DNA of 64,000 bases from Dyadobacter sp. CY323 (GTDB lineage Bacteria; Bacteroidota; Bacteroidia; Cytophagales; Spirosomataceae): positions 366,417 through 430,416 of the forward strand of contig NZ_JAJUXH010000004.1 in NCBI RefSeq assembly GCF_021390245.1. The letters are read 5' to 3'. This document shows, piece after piece, positions 23,608 through 33,181 of this stretch. Positions within the stretch are counted from its first letter, which is position 1; each line of letters starts with the position of its first letter. The notes under the pieces are model-generated. The model was not told where the DNA came from. It was given only the letters and a program-made list of their open reading frames with translations, and did no database searches. The position numbers were made by a program, and so were the translations under genes.

Positions 23608-26600
23608 ATGAAAAAATCTCTAAAATGGAGTAGAATACTTCGCCAAACTATGAAAATCTCAGCTGTTCAAATGGCTATCTGGCTGTTTTGTTCAGGAATA
23701 TCGTTCGCTCATGATGGCCGTGCGCAGGACCTTCTGAACAAATCGGTGACCATCAATGCCGAAGAAAAGGGATTACGACACGTTCTCGCCGAGCTGGAAA
23801 AGCAGGCCGATGTACGCTTCGTATATAGTTCAAAGGCCATAAAAGCAGACCGTAAAATAAGTGTCAATGCGAAAGGACAGCGTCTTTCGGAGGTGCTTGA
23901 GAAACTGCTTATCCCATTACAGGTCAATTACCGCATCGTAGAGGGGCAGATCATTCTGAACCCAGTGGTGATACGCTCGTCTGAGGCCGTAAAAGAGGCA
24001 TCGAGCGTCATGGTGGAAACGGAAAAAGTCAACAGCGTTGTTGACATGAACATTCGTGGCAAGGTTACTGACGAAAAGGGTGAGGGCCTTCCCGGAGTAA
24101 ATGTTGTCCAAAAGGGAACTCAAAAAGGCACAGTGACCGATGTTGACGGTAATTTTTTTATTGATGTTCCGGATGCTTCCGCAGTGCTTGTGTTCTCTTT
24201 CGTTGGTTATCTATCCCAGGAAGTGCAGGTTAATAGCAGGACACTCATCGATGTCACCTTAAAGGTCAATGATAAGACACTCGAAGAGGTGGTGGTGGTA
24301 GGTTATGGAACAGCCAGGAAGAAAGACCTGACCGGAGCTGTGGCCAGTGTGAATGTGGAAGATACAAGGCTGCAACCCAATACGAATGCGACTCAGATGT
24401 TACGGGGAACAACCGCCGGGGTACAGGTGACTGACAATGGGAGGCCAGGGCGTAATGCAGCAATAAATATCAGGGGAATTAACTCAATCTCTGCGAGTAA
24501 TGCACCTCTGATCGTGTTGGATGGGATCATTTACGCCGGGGGAAGTTTTGCGGACATCAACCCCAATGATATTGAGTCGATCGATATATTAAAGGATGCA
24601 AGTTCGACGGCCATTTATGGGTCCTTGGCTACTAACGGCGTGATTGAAATCACAACCAAAAAAGGGAAACTGGGCAAACCGAAATTTGCGCTCAATACCT
24701 ACATGGGATTTTCGGACTACGCTTTTCTGCCTGATTTTCTGACGCCGGAACAGTACCTGGCGGCGCGTAAAGACGCAGAAATTGCGGATGGCGGATCCGT
24801 TCCTTTCTGGCCCAGTGAACTGGCCAATATTGCTGCCAATCGTACCATTGAGCCGTTTGAGGAAATCAGGCAAAACGCGCCGATGTCCAACTATGAGCTG
24901 AGTGTGTCGGGAAAAACAGATCGTGTGAATTACTTTTTTTCAGGTGGTTACACGGCAGCGAAATCACCCGTACGTGGAGATAACTTTGGCCGTATATCCA
25001 GCAGGCTGAATCTTGGCGTACAGGCTACGGATTGGTTAAAATTGGGTATCAACAGCGGTTTTTCGTCAAGGGATGATTCGGGTGTTCGGGTTGACTTAGG
25101 CGCTACCACCCAGCTTAGCCCCTTTGCTCAACTGTATCTGGAAGATGGAGTCTCGCCAAAACCTTTGCCCATGGATATAGGAGGCGTACCCAGTCCGATC
25201 ATGTCCAATATATTGAACAAACGGCACTCGATTACGAATATTCTCTTCACAAACATATTTGCTGAAATGCAACTCTGGAAAGGACTTTCGTACAAGATTA
25301 ATGGCGGTTATACACGGACGGACTCCAAGCTATTTCAGTATGCCCCTGCATATAAGCCAGTGAACAGACTTGGTTCCGGCTCGAAACGGCATGGGGAAAG
25401 TCAGAATTTTACCCTGGAAAACATTGTCAAGTACCAACAAAATATTGGAAAGGATCATCATCTTGATTTGACACTGCTCTATGGTTTGTATGAATTCAAG
25501 AATGAGTTTTCCCAACTTTCCAGTCAGAACATTTTCAACGATGCGCTGGGATACAATGCTCTGGAGATTGGAGAGAACTTTAATATAGATGCAGGCGCGT
25601 CTGAAAATAAGCAAAACTCAGGTATGGCGAGGTTGGGGTACACTTTAAAGGGCAAGTATTTTGTGACCCTGAGCATGCGCAGGGATGGCTATTCGGCCTT
25701 CGGAGCCGGGAACAAGTTTGGTGTGTTTCCCGCCGCGGCATTGAGCTGGAATATGAGCGAAGAGGATTTCTTTAAGGGGATCAAAGAAATTAATTTTATG
25801 AAACTGCGGGCTTCATGGGGTAGAAATGGTAATCGGGGCGTGAGTGAATATTCTTCTTTAAGCCAGGTGAGCCAGGGAAACTACGTTTTCGGGGACGGAA
25901 GTCCTACTTCGGTTGGGTTGAGTACAAGCACACTGGCCAATCCGAATCTGGGGTGGGAGACAACCGAGAGTTTCAACATCGGCGCGGATGTAGAGGCGTT
26001 TTCGAATCGTATTGGGGCATCGGTTAATTTCTATCAAAGTAATACTTTTGACCTGCTTCTGGAGCAGACGATTCCAAACACCAACGGTTTTGAAAAGTTC
26101 CTGCGAAATATCGGAGAAACAAGTAACTATGGTCTGGAAATAGATCTGAAAACTGTAAATATCCGCAAAGGTGATTTCGAATGGAATACCCGCCTTGCGT
26201 ATTCATTCAACAGGAATAAAATTGTGAAACTCACAGGTGTCGATTTGAACAGCGACGGCAGAGAGGATGATGATATTGCAAGCGGGTGGTTTATCGGGCA
26301 ACCGCTAGGTTCTAATTTTAGCTACGTTTTTGACGGCATTTATCAGGTAGGGGACGACCTTAGCCTGATTCCTGGATCAATGCCAGGTGATATTAAATAT
26401 AAAGATGTAAGTGGCCCCGATGGGGTGCCCGATGGGAAAATAACTCCGGACGACCGAGCAGTTGTCAGCAACAATCAGGCAAACTTTAACATGGGTATTA
26501 CCAATATTCTCACTTACAAGGGATTTAGTTTATCGTTCATGTTAAATATCAGACAGGGCGGATACAGCTCGGTGGGCATGCTGAACCCTGGCAATAATTT

Positions 26601-26940
26601 TTATGATCAGATGAACTTTTTAGATGTGCCTTATTGGACTCCTGAAAACCCGATCAATGATTATGCACGGATCAATTACCGGAACCCGCTTGGTTATGGA
26701 TTCTATCAGAGCAGAAGTTTTGTAAGACTTCAGGATGTTTCATTTTCATACAGCATCCCTGAGACGATCACGAAAAAAGCTAGGTTGGGCAGTGTGCAAA
26801 TATATGTGAGCGGTAAAAATCTGGCCACCTGGACCAAATGGAAAGGCTGGGATCCAGAGTTCGGAGCTGGAGGAAGGTCCCCGGGAGACAATGGTCCCTT
26901 ACTGAAAACCTATATCGCAGGTATTAATATCTCATTCTAA
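23608..26940 (+). CDS. SusC/RagA-family TonB-dependent outer-membrane transporter with STN domain
   Basis: A protein of about 1110 residues starting at ATG 23608 (MKKSLKWSRILRQTMKIS) with a long signal peptide. The domain order is STN signal-transduction domain (residues about 45-115: KSVTINAEEKGLRHVLAELE), carboxypeptidase-regulatory-like domain (GKVTDEKGEGLPGVNVVQKG), the TonB-box-like VVVVGYGTARKKDLTGAV, plug, and a 22-strand barrel ending GINISF. The STN domain means it can signal to the FecR next door. It imports a glycan or other large ligand into the periplasm with the SusD lipoprotein, whose ATG overlaps its stop (TAATG). The substrate is unknown. Confidence 0.95.
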   Translation: MKKSLKWSRILRQTMKISAVQMAIWLFCSGISFAHDGRAQDLLNKSVTINAEEKGLRHVLAELEKQADVRFVYSSKAIKADRKISVNAKGQRLSEVLEKLLIPLQVNYRIVEGQIILNPVVIRSSEAVKEASSVMVETEKVNSVVDMNIRGKVTDEKGEGLPGVNVVQKGTQKGTVTDVDGNFFIDVPDASAVLVFSFVGYLSQEVQVNSRTLIDVTLKVNDKTLEEVVVVGYGTARKKDLTGAVASVNVEDTRLQPNTNATQMLRGTTAGVQVTDNGRPGRNAAINIRGINSISASNAPLIVLDGIIYAGGSFADINPNDIESIDILKDASSTAIYGSLATNGVIEITTKKGKLGKPKFALNTYMGFSDYAFLPDFLTPEQYLAARKDAEIADGGSVPFWPSELANIAANRTIEPFEEIRQNAPMSNYELSVSGKTDRVNYFFSGGYTAAKSPVRGDNFGRISSRLNLGVQATDWLKLGINSGFSSRDDSGVRVDLGATTQLSPFAQLYLEDGVSPKPLPMDIGGVPSPIMSNILNKRHSITNILFTNIFAEMQLWKGLSYKINGGYTRTDSKLFQYAPAYKPVNRLGSGSKRHGESQNFTLENIVKYQQNIGKDHHLDLTLLYGLYEFKNEFSQLSSQNIFNDALGYNALEIGENFNIDAGASENKQNSGMARLGYTLKGKYFVTLSMRRDGYSAFGAGNKFGVFPAAALSWNMSEEDFFKGIKEINFMKLRASWGRNGNRGVSEYSSLSQVSQGNYVFGDGSPTSVGLSTSTLANPNLGWETTESFNIGADVEAFSNRIGASVNFYQSNTFDLLLEQTIPNTNGFEKFLRNIGETSNYGLEIDLKTVNIRKGDFEWNTRLAYSFNRNKIVKLTGVDLNSDGREDDDIASGWFIGQPLGSNFSYVFDGIYQVGDDLSLIPGSMPGDIKYKDVSGPDGVPDGKITPDDRAVVSNNQANFNMGITNILTYKGFSLSFMLNIRQGGYSSVGMLNPGNNFYDQMNFLDVPYWTPENPINDYARINYRNPLGYGFYQSRSFVRLQDVSFSYSIPETITKKARLGSVQIYVSGKNLATWTKWKGWDPEFGAGGRSPGDNGPLLKTYIAGINISF

Positions 26941-28655
26941 TGCTTCGAAAAATGAAAAATATATTCAACCGTAGTTTACTAATAGTTTCCCTTTTATTCA
27001 TCGGGTCGGCTTGCAGCGAGTCTTACCTTGATGAAGTGCCTCTGGATCGGTTTAGTCCGGAGAATCTGCTGACTAGTGCGGCAGGTTACGATGCGGCCGT
27101 CGTTTCCCTGTATGAAGGAGCGCGTAGGGAGCATATGATTGCATCCAACAATTTCGAATACATGACCGTTGGAACCGACCAAACCCAGTGGGGAAGGAAC
27201 GATGCAAGGGGGAACAAGGATTATAGGCTGCTTAATTCCAGTCTGGACGCAACCATCTTCTACTGGGACTGGGCGTTTAAGGAAATGATCGTAAAGGCCA
27301 ACCTCATACTTCAAAATATAGATGATCCTGCTCTGGAGATCTCAGAGGCGGAACGGAATAATATCAAGGGGCAGGCTTTATTTTTCCGGGGGTATACCTA
27401 TAATTTTTTAGCCAATATTTATGGTGGCGTACCGCTGGTGAAGGAGCGGATTAAAGAACCCAAGTTTGATTTTGTACGCGATAGCCGCGCCGACGTTCTG
27501 GCCTTTGCTGCGGGAGACCTTGAACTGGCAAGCCAGCTTCTGCCCACTCAGGTGCCGGATGGCAGAATACCCAGGGCAGCAGCGTTTCATTTACTGAGCG
27601 AGGTTTACATTTCGCTGGGTATGGAGAAAAAGGATCCCAGCATGTATGACAAATCCATTGCTGCCGCGTCGAAGGTGATCAGCAAAGAGGCTGGTGACTA
27701 TCAGATCATGACAGCGCGCTTCGGGAAAGCAGCCTCAAAACCCGGCGATGTGTTTTCCGATGTTTTTGCCGAGGGGCAGATCAACTGGTCACAGGGAAAT
27801 AAAGAAGTGATGTGGGCATGGCAGTTCGAGAACTTTACCATTGGCGGTAGTTTTTCAGCGAGCTCGGCCAACACCAGCATCCGGTATTGGGGGCCGGAGT
27901 ATGACAGGACCCAGTCGCCCAACGCCAAGCTTAATTTGCCGTCTGACAGTCTGGGAAGAGGAATTGGTGTGAATTCTCCCACCAACTACCTGAAATACGA
28001 TATCTGGAAGATAGATTCAAAAGATATGCGAAACTCCAGCTATAATATTCAACGGGTATTTTATTATAACAATCCGGCGGACCCGGAATATTTTGGAAAA
28101 CCAATTATTGCCAGGAAAGCAGCTAATGGAAAACTGGTTACCGTCAGAAATGACGGAACGCTTACAAATTTTGAACTGGATACGCTTCGTATGTACTATC
28201 CATATTACAGAAAAATTGATGGTACACCAGTCAGTAATAATATTCTGAGCGGAAACAGTGTGAAGGATTTTAGCCGGATGCGGGTTGCCGAAACGTATCT
28301 GTATCGTGCTGAGGCTTATTTTAGAAAAGGAGATCTGGCAAAAGCTGCCGAAGATCTTAATGTGGTAAGAAGCAGGGCAAAAGCAAAACTTATAACCGCC
28401 GCTGATGTTACGGAAGACTTTATACTCGATGAGCGCTCGAGAGAACTGGTCGTGGAAGAGCCCCGGTTAAGAACACTAATCAGGATGGGAAGACTGGTGG
28501 ATAGAGTGAAGAAATACAACTCCCTGCCATCAGTAGCAAACGGTCCGTCATCGGGTGGGACGATTCAGGATTTCAACAGATATTGGCCCATTCCTCAAAA
28601 AGTGATAGATGCAAATACCGGAGCGACATTCGAACAAAATCCTGGTTATCCATGA
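26940..28655 (+). CDS. SusD/RagB-family nutrient-binding outer-membrane lipoprotein
   Basis: A 571-residue SusD-like lipoprotein. The signal peptide ends in a lipobox (LLFIGSAC; lipidated Cys about residue 26), followed by SESYLDEVPLDRFSPENLLT, the typical SusD N-terminus. TPR-like helices (AEAYFRKGDLAKAAEDLNVV, then RSRAK) and the C-terminal DERSRELVVEEPRLRTLIRM, then YWPIPQKVIDANTGATFEQN match the family. It caps the SusC barrel and binds the ligand. Translation is coupled to SusC by a TAATG overlap; an internal ATG four codons later is also plausible. Confidence 0.95.
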   Translation: MLRKMKNIFNRSLLIVSLLFIGSACSESYLDEVPLDRFSPENLLTSAAGYDAAVVSLYEGARREHMIASNNFEYMTVGTDQTQWGRNDARGNKDYRLLNSSLDATIFYWDWAFKEMIVKANLILQNIDDPALEISEAERNNIKGQALFFRGYTYNFLANIYGGVPLVKERIKEPKFDFVRDSRADVLAFAAGDLELASQLLPTQVPDGRIPRAAAFHLLSEVYISLGMEKKDPSMYDKSIAAASKVISKEAGDYQIMTARFGKAASKPGDVFSDVFAEGQINWSQGNKEVMWAWQFENFTIGGSFSASSANTSIRYWGPEYDRTQSPNAKLNLPSDSLGRGIGVNSPTNYLKYDIWKIDSKDMRNSSYNIQRVFYYNNPADPEYFGKPIIARKAANGKLVTVRNDGTLTNFELDTLRMYYPYYRKIDGTPVSNNILSGNSVKDFSRMRVAETYLYRAEAYFRKGDLAKAAEDLNVVRSRAKAKLITAADVTEDFILDERSRELVVEEPRLRTLIRMGRLVDRVKKYNSLPSVANGPSSGGTIQDFNRYWPIPQKVIDANTGATFEQNPGYP

Positions 28656-28829
28656 TGACCAAGGCCTTGGCGAAGAGTGGGCAGGCCGTGCGAAATCCTG
28701 GTGAATCTTTGAAATGTTAGTCAACTTACAAAATTTACAATTTAAAATACTCCGGCCTGCTTCTTATGATGTTTGCAGAAGGGGAGAGAGGGTGTCAATT
28801 TTTAAACAGGACATTTTAACAAAAAGATA

Positions 28830-31800
28830 ATGAAACGGAGAAAATTTTTAAATCTTAGTATACCAACCTTTGGTGCTGCACTTGTGGGCGGCTCTCTGAT
28901 AGGCAATCAGTCATATGCCGAAATAGCCAGACAGTTTTCTGAAACTAAGAATTCCGGTCCTTATGACCTGATTATCAATGGTGCCGGGCTGGCCGGCTAT
29001 TTTGCTGCAACTGAGGCAATAAAAAAAGGGAAGAAAGTGCTGATTGTTGAAAAAAGAACCAGTCCGGGATATGATATCTGGGCCAAGGGGAAATTATGGA
29101 TCGACAAAGAAGACCTTGATAAATGGAATCAGGAATTGATTGATGCCTTTTTGCCTAAGGAGGAACTTGCAGAGGTGGAAAACAAGCAGGGGCAGGGAAT
29201 TGGCAACAGTCTGTTTGGTAATGACCTTCTTTTATTCAATGGTAGTATCAGGAAGGCATTATTGAAAAATATGCTGGAAAAAAAGGTGGATGTGTTGTTG
29301 ATGACCGACGTTTGCGGCATATTAACCGCAGACAACCGGGTAAGCGGCGTGATGGTTGCTACCAAACAAGGAACTTTCAAAATAGACTGTAATCAGTTCA
29401 TTGATGCCTCCGACCAGCTGTTGTTCAGCAGAGCTATTGCAGGGGAACAGACGAAATTTGAAAAAGCGGGCTTCGTTCTTGAAATTTCGGGTGCGTCAAA
29501 TCCTGAAAGAAAGACAGTCACTGTATCATCCGAGTATGGAATACGCAACAACAGCGTGGAGTTTCATCCCGGCAAACGGTCCGTCGATCAGCTGTTTATC
29601 GCTTACGAATTTGATGTAAATTCATCCGATATCGATGACCTTGAGCACAAGGCAAGGAAAATAGCAGGTTTGCTGGGCAAGAGTCTGAAAGGGCTTGACA
29701 GTTCATTATCCAAAGCGGCTATTACTGAAACCGCCTTTGAAACTTCTTACACACTTGCCAATAAGCAAATACCGAAGGTGTCGCTGAAGGGCTATTATAC
29801 GCTTTCTGGCGGCTCAGAGAAATTGTCAGGAAGAGAGGTGTCGGCAATTCAGAAATCCGCAGCTGACCTTATTGGCTCCATAAAATATAGCGGCGGTGTG
29901 TTGAAGGCAAAAACGTTGGTTCTCGCTGGCGCTCAAGTGCCTATGACGAGGGTTCAGGTTTCTGAGGATCTGGAGCCGGGATTAGCTATTCCCGTGCGGA
30001 GACTAAGCCTGAACTGGGCAAAAGAGATCAAAAAAGTACAGCAGTGTCAGGTTTTGGTCGCTGGCGGAGGAACAGCCGGAGCCCTGGCCGCCCAGGGCGC
30101 GATCCAGAAAGGAGCCGACACCATCGTAGTGGATTATTTTAATGATCTGGGAGGAACCAAGACCATGGGGGGCGTTATGGGCTATTATCATGGCTTCGTT
30201 GAAAATAAGTTTTTCAAACTGCAGAGTGCAGAGGCAGAGCGTGTCGCTTCAGAAGCGAACATGACCAAGAAAATGGGACGTAAGATTTACCATTTACAAG
30301 GCATTGTTGGTAAGGGTGGTAAGTTTGTTACCGGAGCATTGATTTGCGGAGCGATTACTGATCAGAACAAAGTCGAAGGGGCCGTGGTGTGCCGGAATGG
30401 GGTTTTGGAATTGCTAAAGGCACATGTTACCATTGACGCAACAGGCGATGGAGACCTGGCTGCCTTTGCAGGCGCTGAGTTTCAAATCGGCAACGAACGT
30501 CTCGGGGAAACTCAAAATTACAGCCAGTGGGATATTGCCGGTAAGGGCAAGCTCCCGTCTGTCCCCAATCGCGACTACGATATTATCGACAACACACAGA
30601 TCGCGGAGCAGCAGCGTGGGCTTTTTATAAGTCATTACGAAGCACATCATTATAATTTTCATCCTTTTCTTACGGTTCGGGAATCGCGCCGGATCGTAGG
30701 TACGCATGTTCTTGATTTGATTGATTGTGCAGAGAACAGACATTTTGAGGATGTTATATCGTTGGCAAGCAGCGACTTTGACCCACACAATATTGCACCG
30801 TCTGAGTATTCGAAATGTGGGTTCCTTTTACCGCATTCCAATGATATTACCATTGAGGTTCCGTATCGTTGCCTGGTGCCTAAGAAGCTTGATGGTCTAC
30901 TCCTTGCAGGGCGCGGTTTTAGCCAGACTCAGAATGCCCTGCAATTTACAAGGATGACGGCCGACCTGCTGGTATTGGGTTTTCTGACGGGACAAATTGC
31001 CGCAGACGTAGCCTGGAAGAAAGTACAACCCCGCCAGTATAATATATCCGAATTGCAGCGCGAATGGAGTAGTCTGGGCTATTTGCCTGAGGATGTTCTC
31101 AAAAGAACGGTTGGCGATCTGCGTGACAACAAGGAAGAAGTAAACCGCAGGATCGGTCAGCTTGCAGCTGGAGCACCCGAATATTTGTATGAGTGCAGCA
31201 GAATTCCGAAATCTACGGCCTTGCCTTTGCTTAAGGCAAAATTTGAATCAACCGATAGCAAAGAAGGCAAGCTATTGCTCGGAAAAGCGTTGGCCTGGTT
31301 TGGTGCTGATAATGGTGTGTCGCTTATTGTGAAGGAGCTTGAAGCATTGTTTGACCAGGAAACAGAAACAGGATATCCCAAAGGATACGTAGATGATTAT
31401 GATTTTATAAGGGGGAGAAAAAAGAATATGCTGGAAGGGTTATTTTGGAAAATTAATCAGAATATAGCCTTGCTTGCCATGTCTGGTAGTTCACAGGGCA
31501 CCGACCTCGTAAGTTCAATTCTGGAAAATACCCAGTCGGGTGGTGGAATGGTCAAGAGGTCTAGCGCTTACTACGACAATCGGATCGATCTTAAAATCGT
31601 GCCGTTCCACAATCGAATATTGGGGCTATGTTTTTATGCAGACCGGATTCCGGACGCAAAGCTGATCAGTGGTTTTGAGAAAATCTTGAAAGACAAAAAC
31701 GTAGGAAACTTCCAAACCACCAAATACGAAAATGTACGTTGGAGGGTTTATGGTGGCAGCCTGGAGGTCAACATTGCAGCCGCTCTGGCGCGCTGCGGGG

Positions 31801-31997
31801 GTAAAACAGGGTACCAACTTTTGCATTCATATCTCGACGATATCCACTCCAATTTCAGGGACTTTGCAAGTCGCGAACTGGCAGAGGTGACCAGAAAGAA
31901 CTACGGATTTGCTACCGATAAATGGGGGCAATATATCGCTGATCTAAAGTATCCTCAGGCGGTTACTCCGTTGGCTAAAGAAGTTCATCAAATTTAA
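28830..31997 (+). CDS. Tat-exported double FAD-dependent oxidoreductase with HEAT-like C-terminus
   Basis: A 1055-residue protein. The N-terminus (MKRRKFLNLSIPTFGAALVG) has a twin-arginine motif and hydrophobic core, so folded, cofactor-loaded export is likely. It has two FAD-binding Rossmann motifs: IINGAGLAGYFAATEAIKKG near residue 48 and VLVAGGGTAGALAAQGAIQK near residue 407. The second half shows FAD_oxidored features (GGTKTMGGVMGYYHG, then TIDATGDGDLAAFAGAEF, and LLLAGRGFSQTQNALQFTRM). The last 300 residues look like helical HEAT-type repeats. It follows susCD by 174 bases and may oxidise the imported ligand in the periplasm; the substrate is unknown. Confidence 0.85.
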   Translation: MKRRKFLNLSIPTFGAALVGGSLIGNQSYAEIARQFSETKNSGPYDLIINGAGLAGYFAATEAIKKGKKVLIVEKRTSPGYDIWAKGKLWIDKEDLDKWNQELIDAFLPKEELAEVENKQGQGIGNSLFGNDLLLFNGSIRKALLKNMLEKKVDVLLMTDVCGILTADNRVSGVMVATKQGTFKIDCNQFIDASDQLLFSRAIAGEQTKFEKAGFVLEISGASNPERKTVTVSSEYGIRNNSVEFHPGKRSVDQLFIAYEFDVNSSDIDDLEHKARKIAGLLGKSLKGLDSSLSKAAITETAFETSYTLANKQIPKVSLKGYYTLSGGSEKLSGREVSAIQKSAADLIGSIKYSGGVLKAKTLVLAGAQVPMTRVQVSEDLEPGLAIPVRRLSLNWAKEIKKVQQCQVLVAGGGTAGALAAQGAIQKGADTIVVDYFNDLGGTKTMGGVMGYYHGFVENKFFKLQSAEAERVASEANMTKKMGRKIYHLQGIVGKGGKFVTGALICGAITDQNKVEGAVVCRNGVLELLKAHVTIDATGDGDLAAFAGAEFQIGNERLGETQNYSQWDIAGKGKLPSVPNRDYDIIDNTQIAEQQRGLFISHYEAHHYNFHPFLTVRESRRIVGTHVLDLIDCAENRHFEDVISLASSDFDPHNIAPSEYSKCGFLLPHSNDITIEVPYRCLVPKKLDGLLLAGRGFSQTQNALQFTRMTADLLVLGFLTGQIAADVAWKKVQPRQYNISELQREWSSLGYLPEDVLKRTVGDLRDNKEEVNRRIGQLAAGAPEYLYECSRIPKSTALPLLKAKFESTDSKEGKLLLGKALAWFGADNGVSLIVKELEALFDQETETGYPKGYVDDYDFIRGRKKNMLEGLFWKINQNIALLAMSGSSQGTDLVSSILENTQSGGGMVKRSSAYYDNRIDLKIVPFHNRILGLCFYADRIPDAKLISGFEKILKDKNVGNFQTTKYENVRWRVYGGSLEVNIAAALARCGGKTGYQLLHSYLDDIHSNFRDFASRELAEVTRKNYGFATDKWGQYIADLKYPQAVTPLAKEVHQI

Positions 31998-32007
31998 TTG
32001 TGATCAG

Positions 32008-33060
32008 ATGGGCTTGTTATATGGCGCTATTTTGGGTTTGGTAGCTATGACAAGCCCATTTGTATCTTATCGAAGCCAGGGGCTTGTGGGGTTGACTTTC
32101 GAAAAGGAGCCAACAGTTTCCCATATCCTGGACGACGAGCAGGATTCAGTGGAAGTTAATGCGTTGGTTGATCAGTTTAGACGTCGATACTGGTATCGGT
32201 ATGTTGACACAGAGGTATGTCTTACAGGTGAGTGTAACCGGATCGAAGTTGGGATTGTCTGGGATTTGTCAGGAGATTTCAAGGGGATTGAAATATATAA
32301 AGACCCTTTGACCAAAACGGACCATAGTGTTTTTAAGCCCGCCGATTATGCGAAACTGATTTCAATTCTGGAGAACGACTGGTCGGTGCTGCGGGAGTAT
32401 TCGATGGAAGATTTAACGGAAGGTCCTGGCGATAAAGTGGACGGTACTTCCGGTGCTACAAAAAAGGAAATAAGTGAAGAATCCGTCGAGAACGCAGTAT
32501 ATACGACTTTTACACTCTGGCATTTGATACATCAGGGTGAAAAGGAGCAGTTAGCCATTCTTTCCTCCAAGATGCTCAGTCAGCCTTCTTTTCTGAAGGA
32601 AACCATTGCAGCCAATTCGGAAAATTATCAGCAGCTGATATTGAACCAATATGTGCTGGGAAATATAGCGGTCTCCTCGGATGTAAAAGGCCTGATAGCG
32701 CAAACACTTTCAGATCCTAAAAAGATCAGTTTGATTCAGTCTGCCCTTGAAGCGCTCTCGAAGACTTCCTTAGCCGATACCACCTTTCAGAATCACATTG
32801 GCCGGATTTATGCCACGGCCGATGTGAAACAAAAGGTAGCAATACTCTCCTCTTTGAAAGGCGACTACATCCTGTATCCATCGTTGTACGCACCGGTAGC
32901 GCAGAGTTTGGATATCAATAACGAATGGCTTGCCATTAAGGTCTTGTCCGTTCTGTCACACGCCGAATCGCAGTCCAAATATGTATTGGATCGGATCAAA
33001 TTGCTGAAATCCAGTTCCAATGCTGCGCTTTTGGAGGCGATAGGAACAATCAGAAAGTAG
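32008..33060 (+). CDS. Periplasmic HEAT-like protein with FMN-attachment-like motif
   Basis: A 350-residue protein starting 11 bases after the double oxidoreductase. The N-terminus has a weak hydrophobic segment (LLYGAILGLVAMTSPFVSYR) that may export or anchor it. Residues about 50-165 resemble an FMN-binding domain: CLTGECNRIEVGIVWDLSGD, then GPGDKVDGTSGATKKEIS, where DGTSGAT resembles the S/T-G-A-T motif to which FMN is covalently linked in NqrC/RnfG-type proteins. The rest is helical and repeat-like. It could pass electrons to or from the neighbouring flavoproteins; this is inference from motif and position. Confidence 0.55.
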   Translation: MGLLYGAILGLVAMTSPFVSYRSQGLVGLTFEKEPTVSHILDDEQDSVEVNALVDQFRRRYWYRYVDTEVCLTGECNRIEVGIVWDLSGDFKGIEIYKDPLTKTDHSVFKPADYAKLISILENDWSVLREYSMEDLTEGPGDKVDGTSGATKKEISEESVENAVYTTFTLWHLIHQGEKEQLAILSSKMLSQPSFLKETIAANSENYQQLILNQYVLGNIAVSSDVKGLIAQTLSDPKKISLIQSALEALSKTSLADTTFQNHIGRIYATADVKQKVAILSSLKGDYILYPSLYAPVAQSLDINNEWLAIKVLSVLSHAESQSKYVLDRIKLLKSSSNAALLEAIGTIRK

Positions 33061-33181
33061 TAATGCGGCAGCGTCTTTTTGAACTCAATACTAAAAATTG
33101 GGAGCACTTCATCACAGTTCTTAAGGAACAAATGAGTCATGGCAACTGACAGGATAAATTTTTAAGTTATAATCGCAAAGA

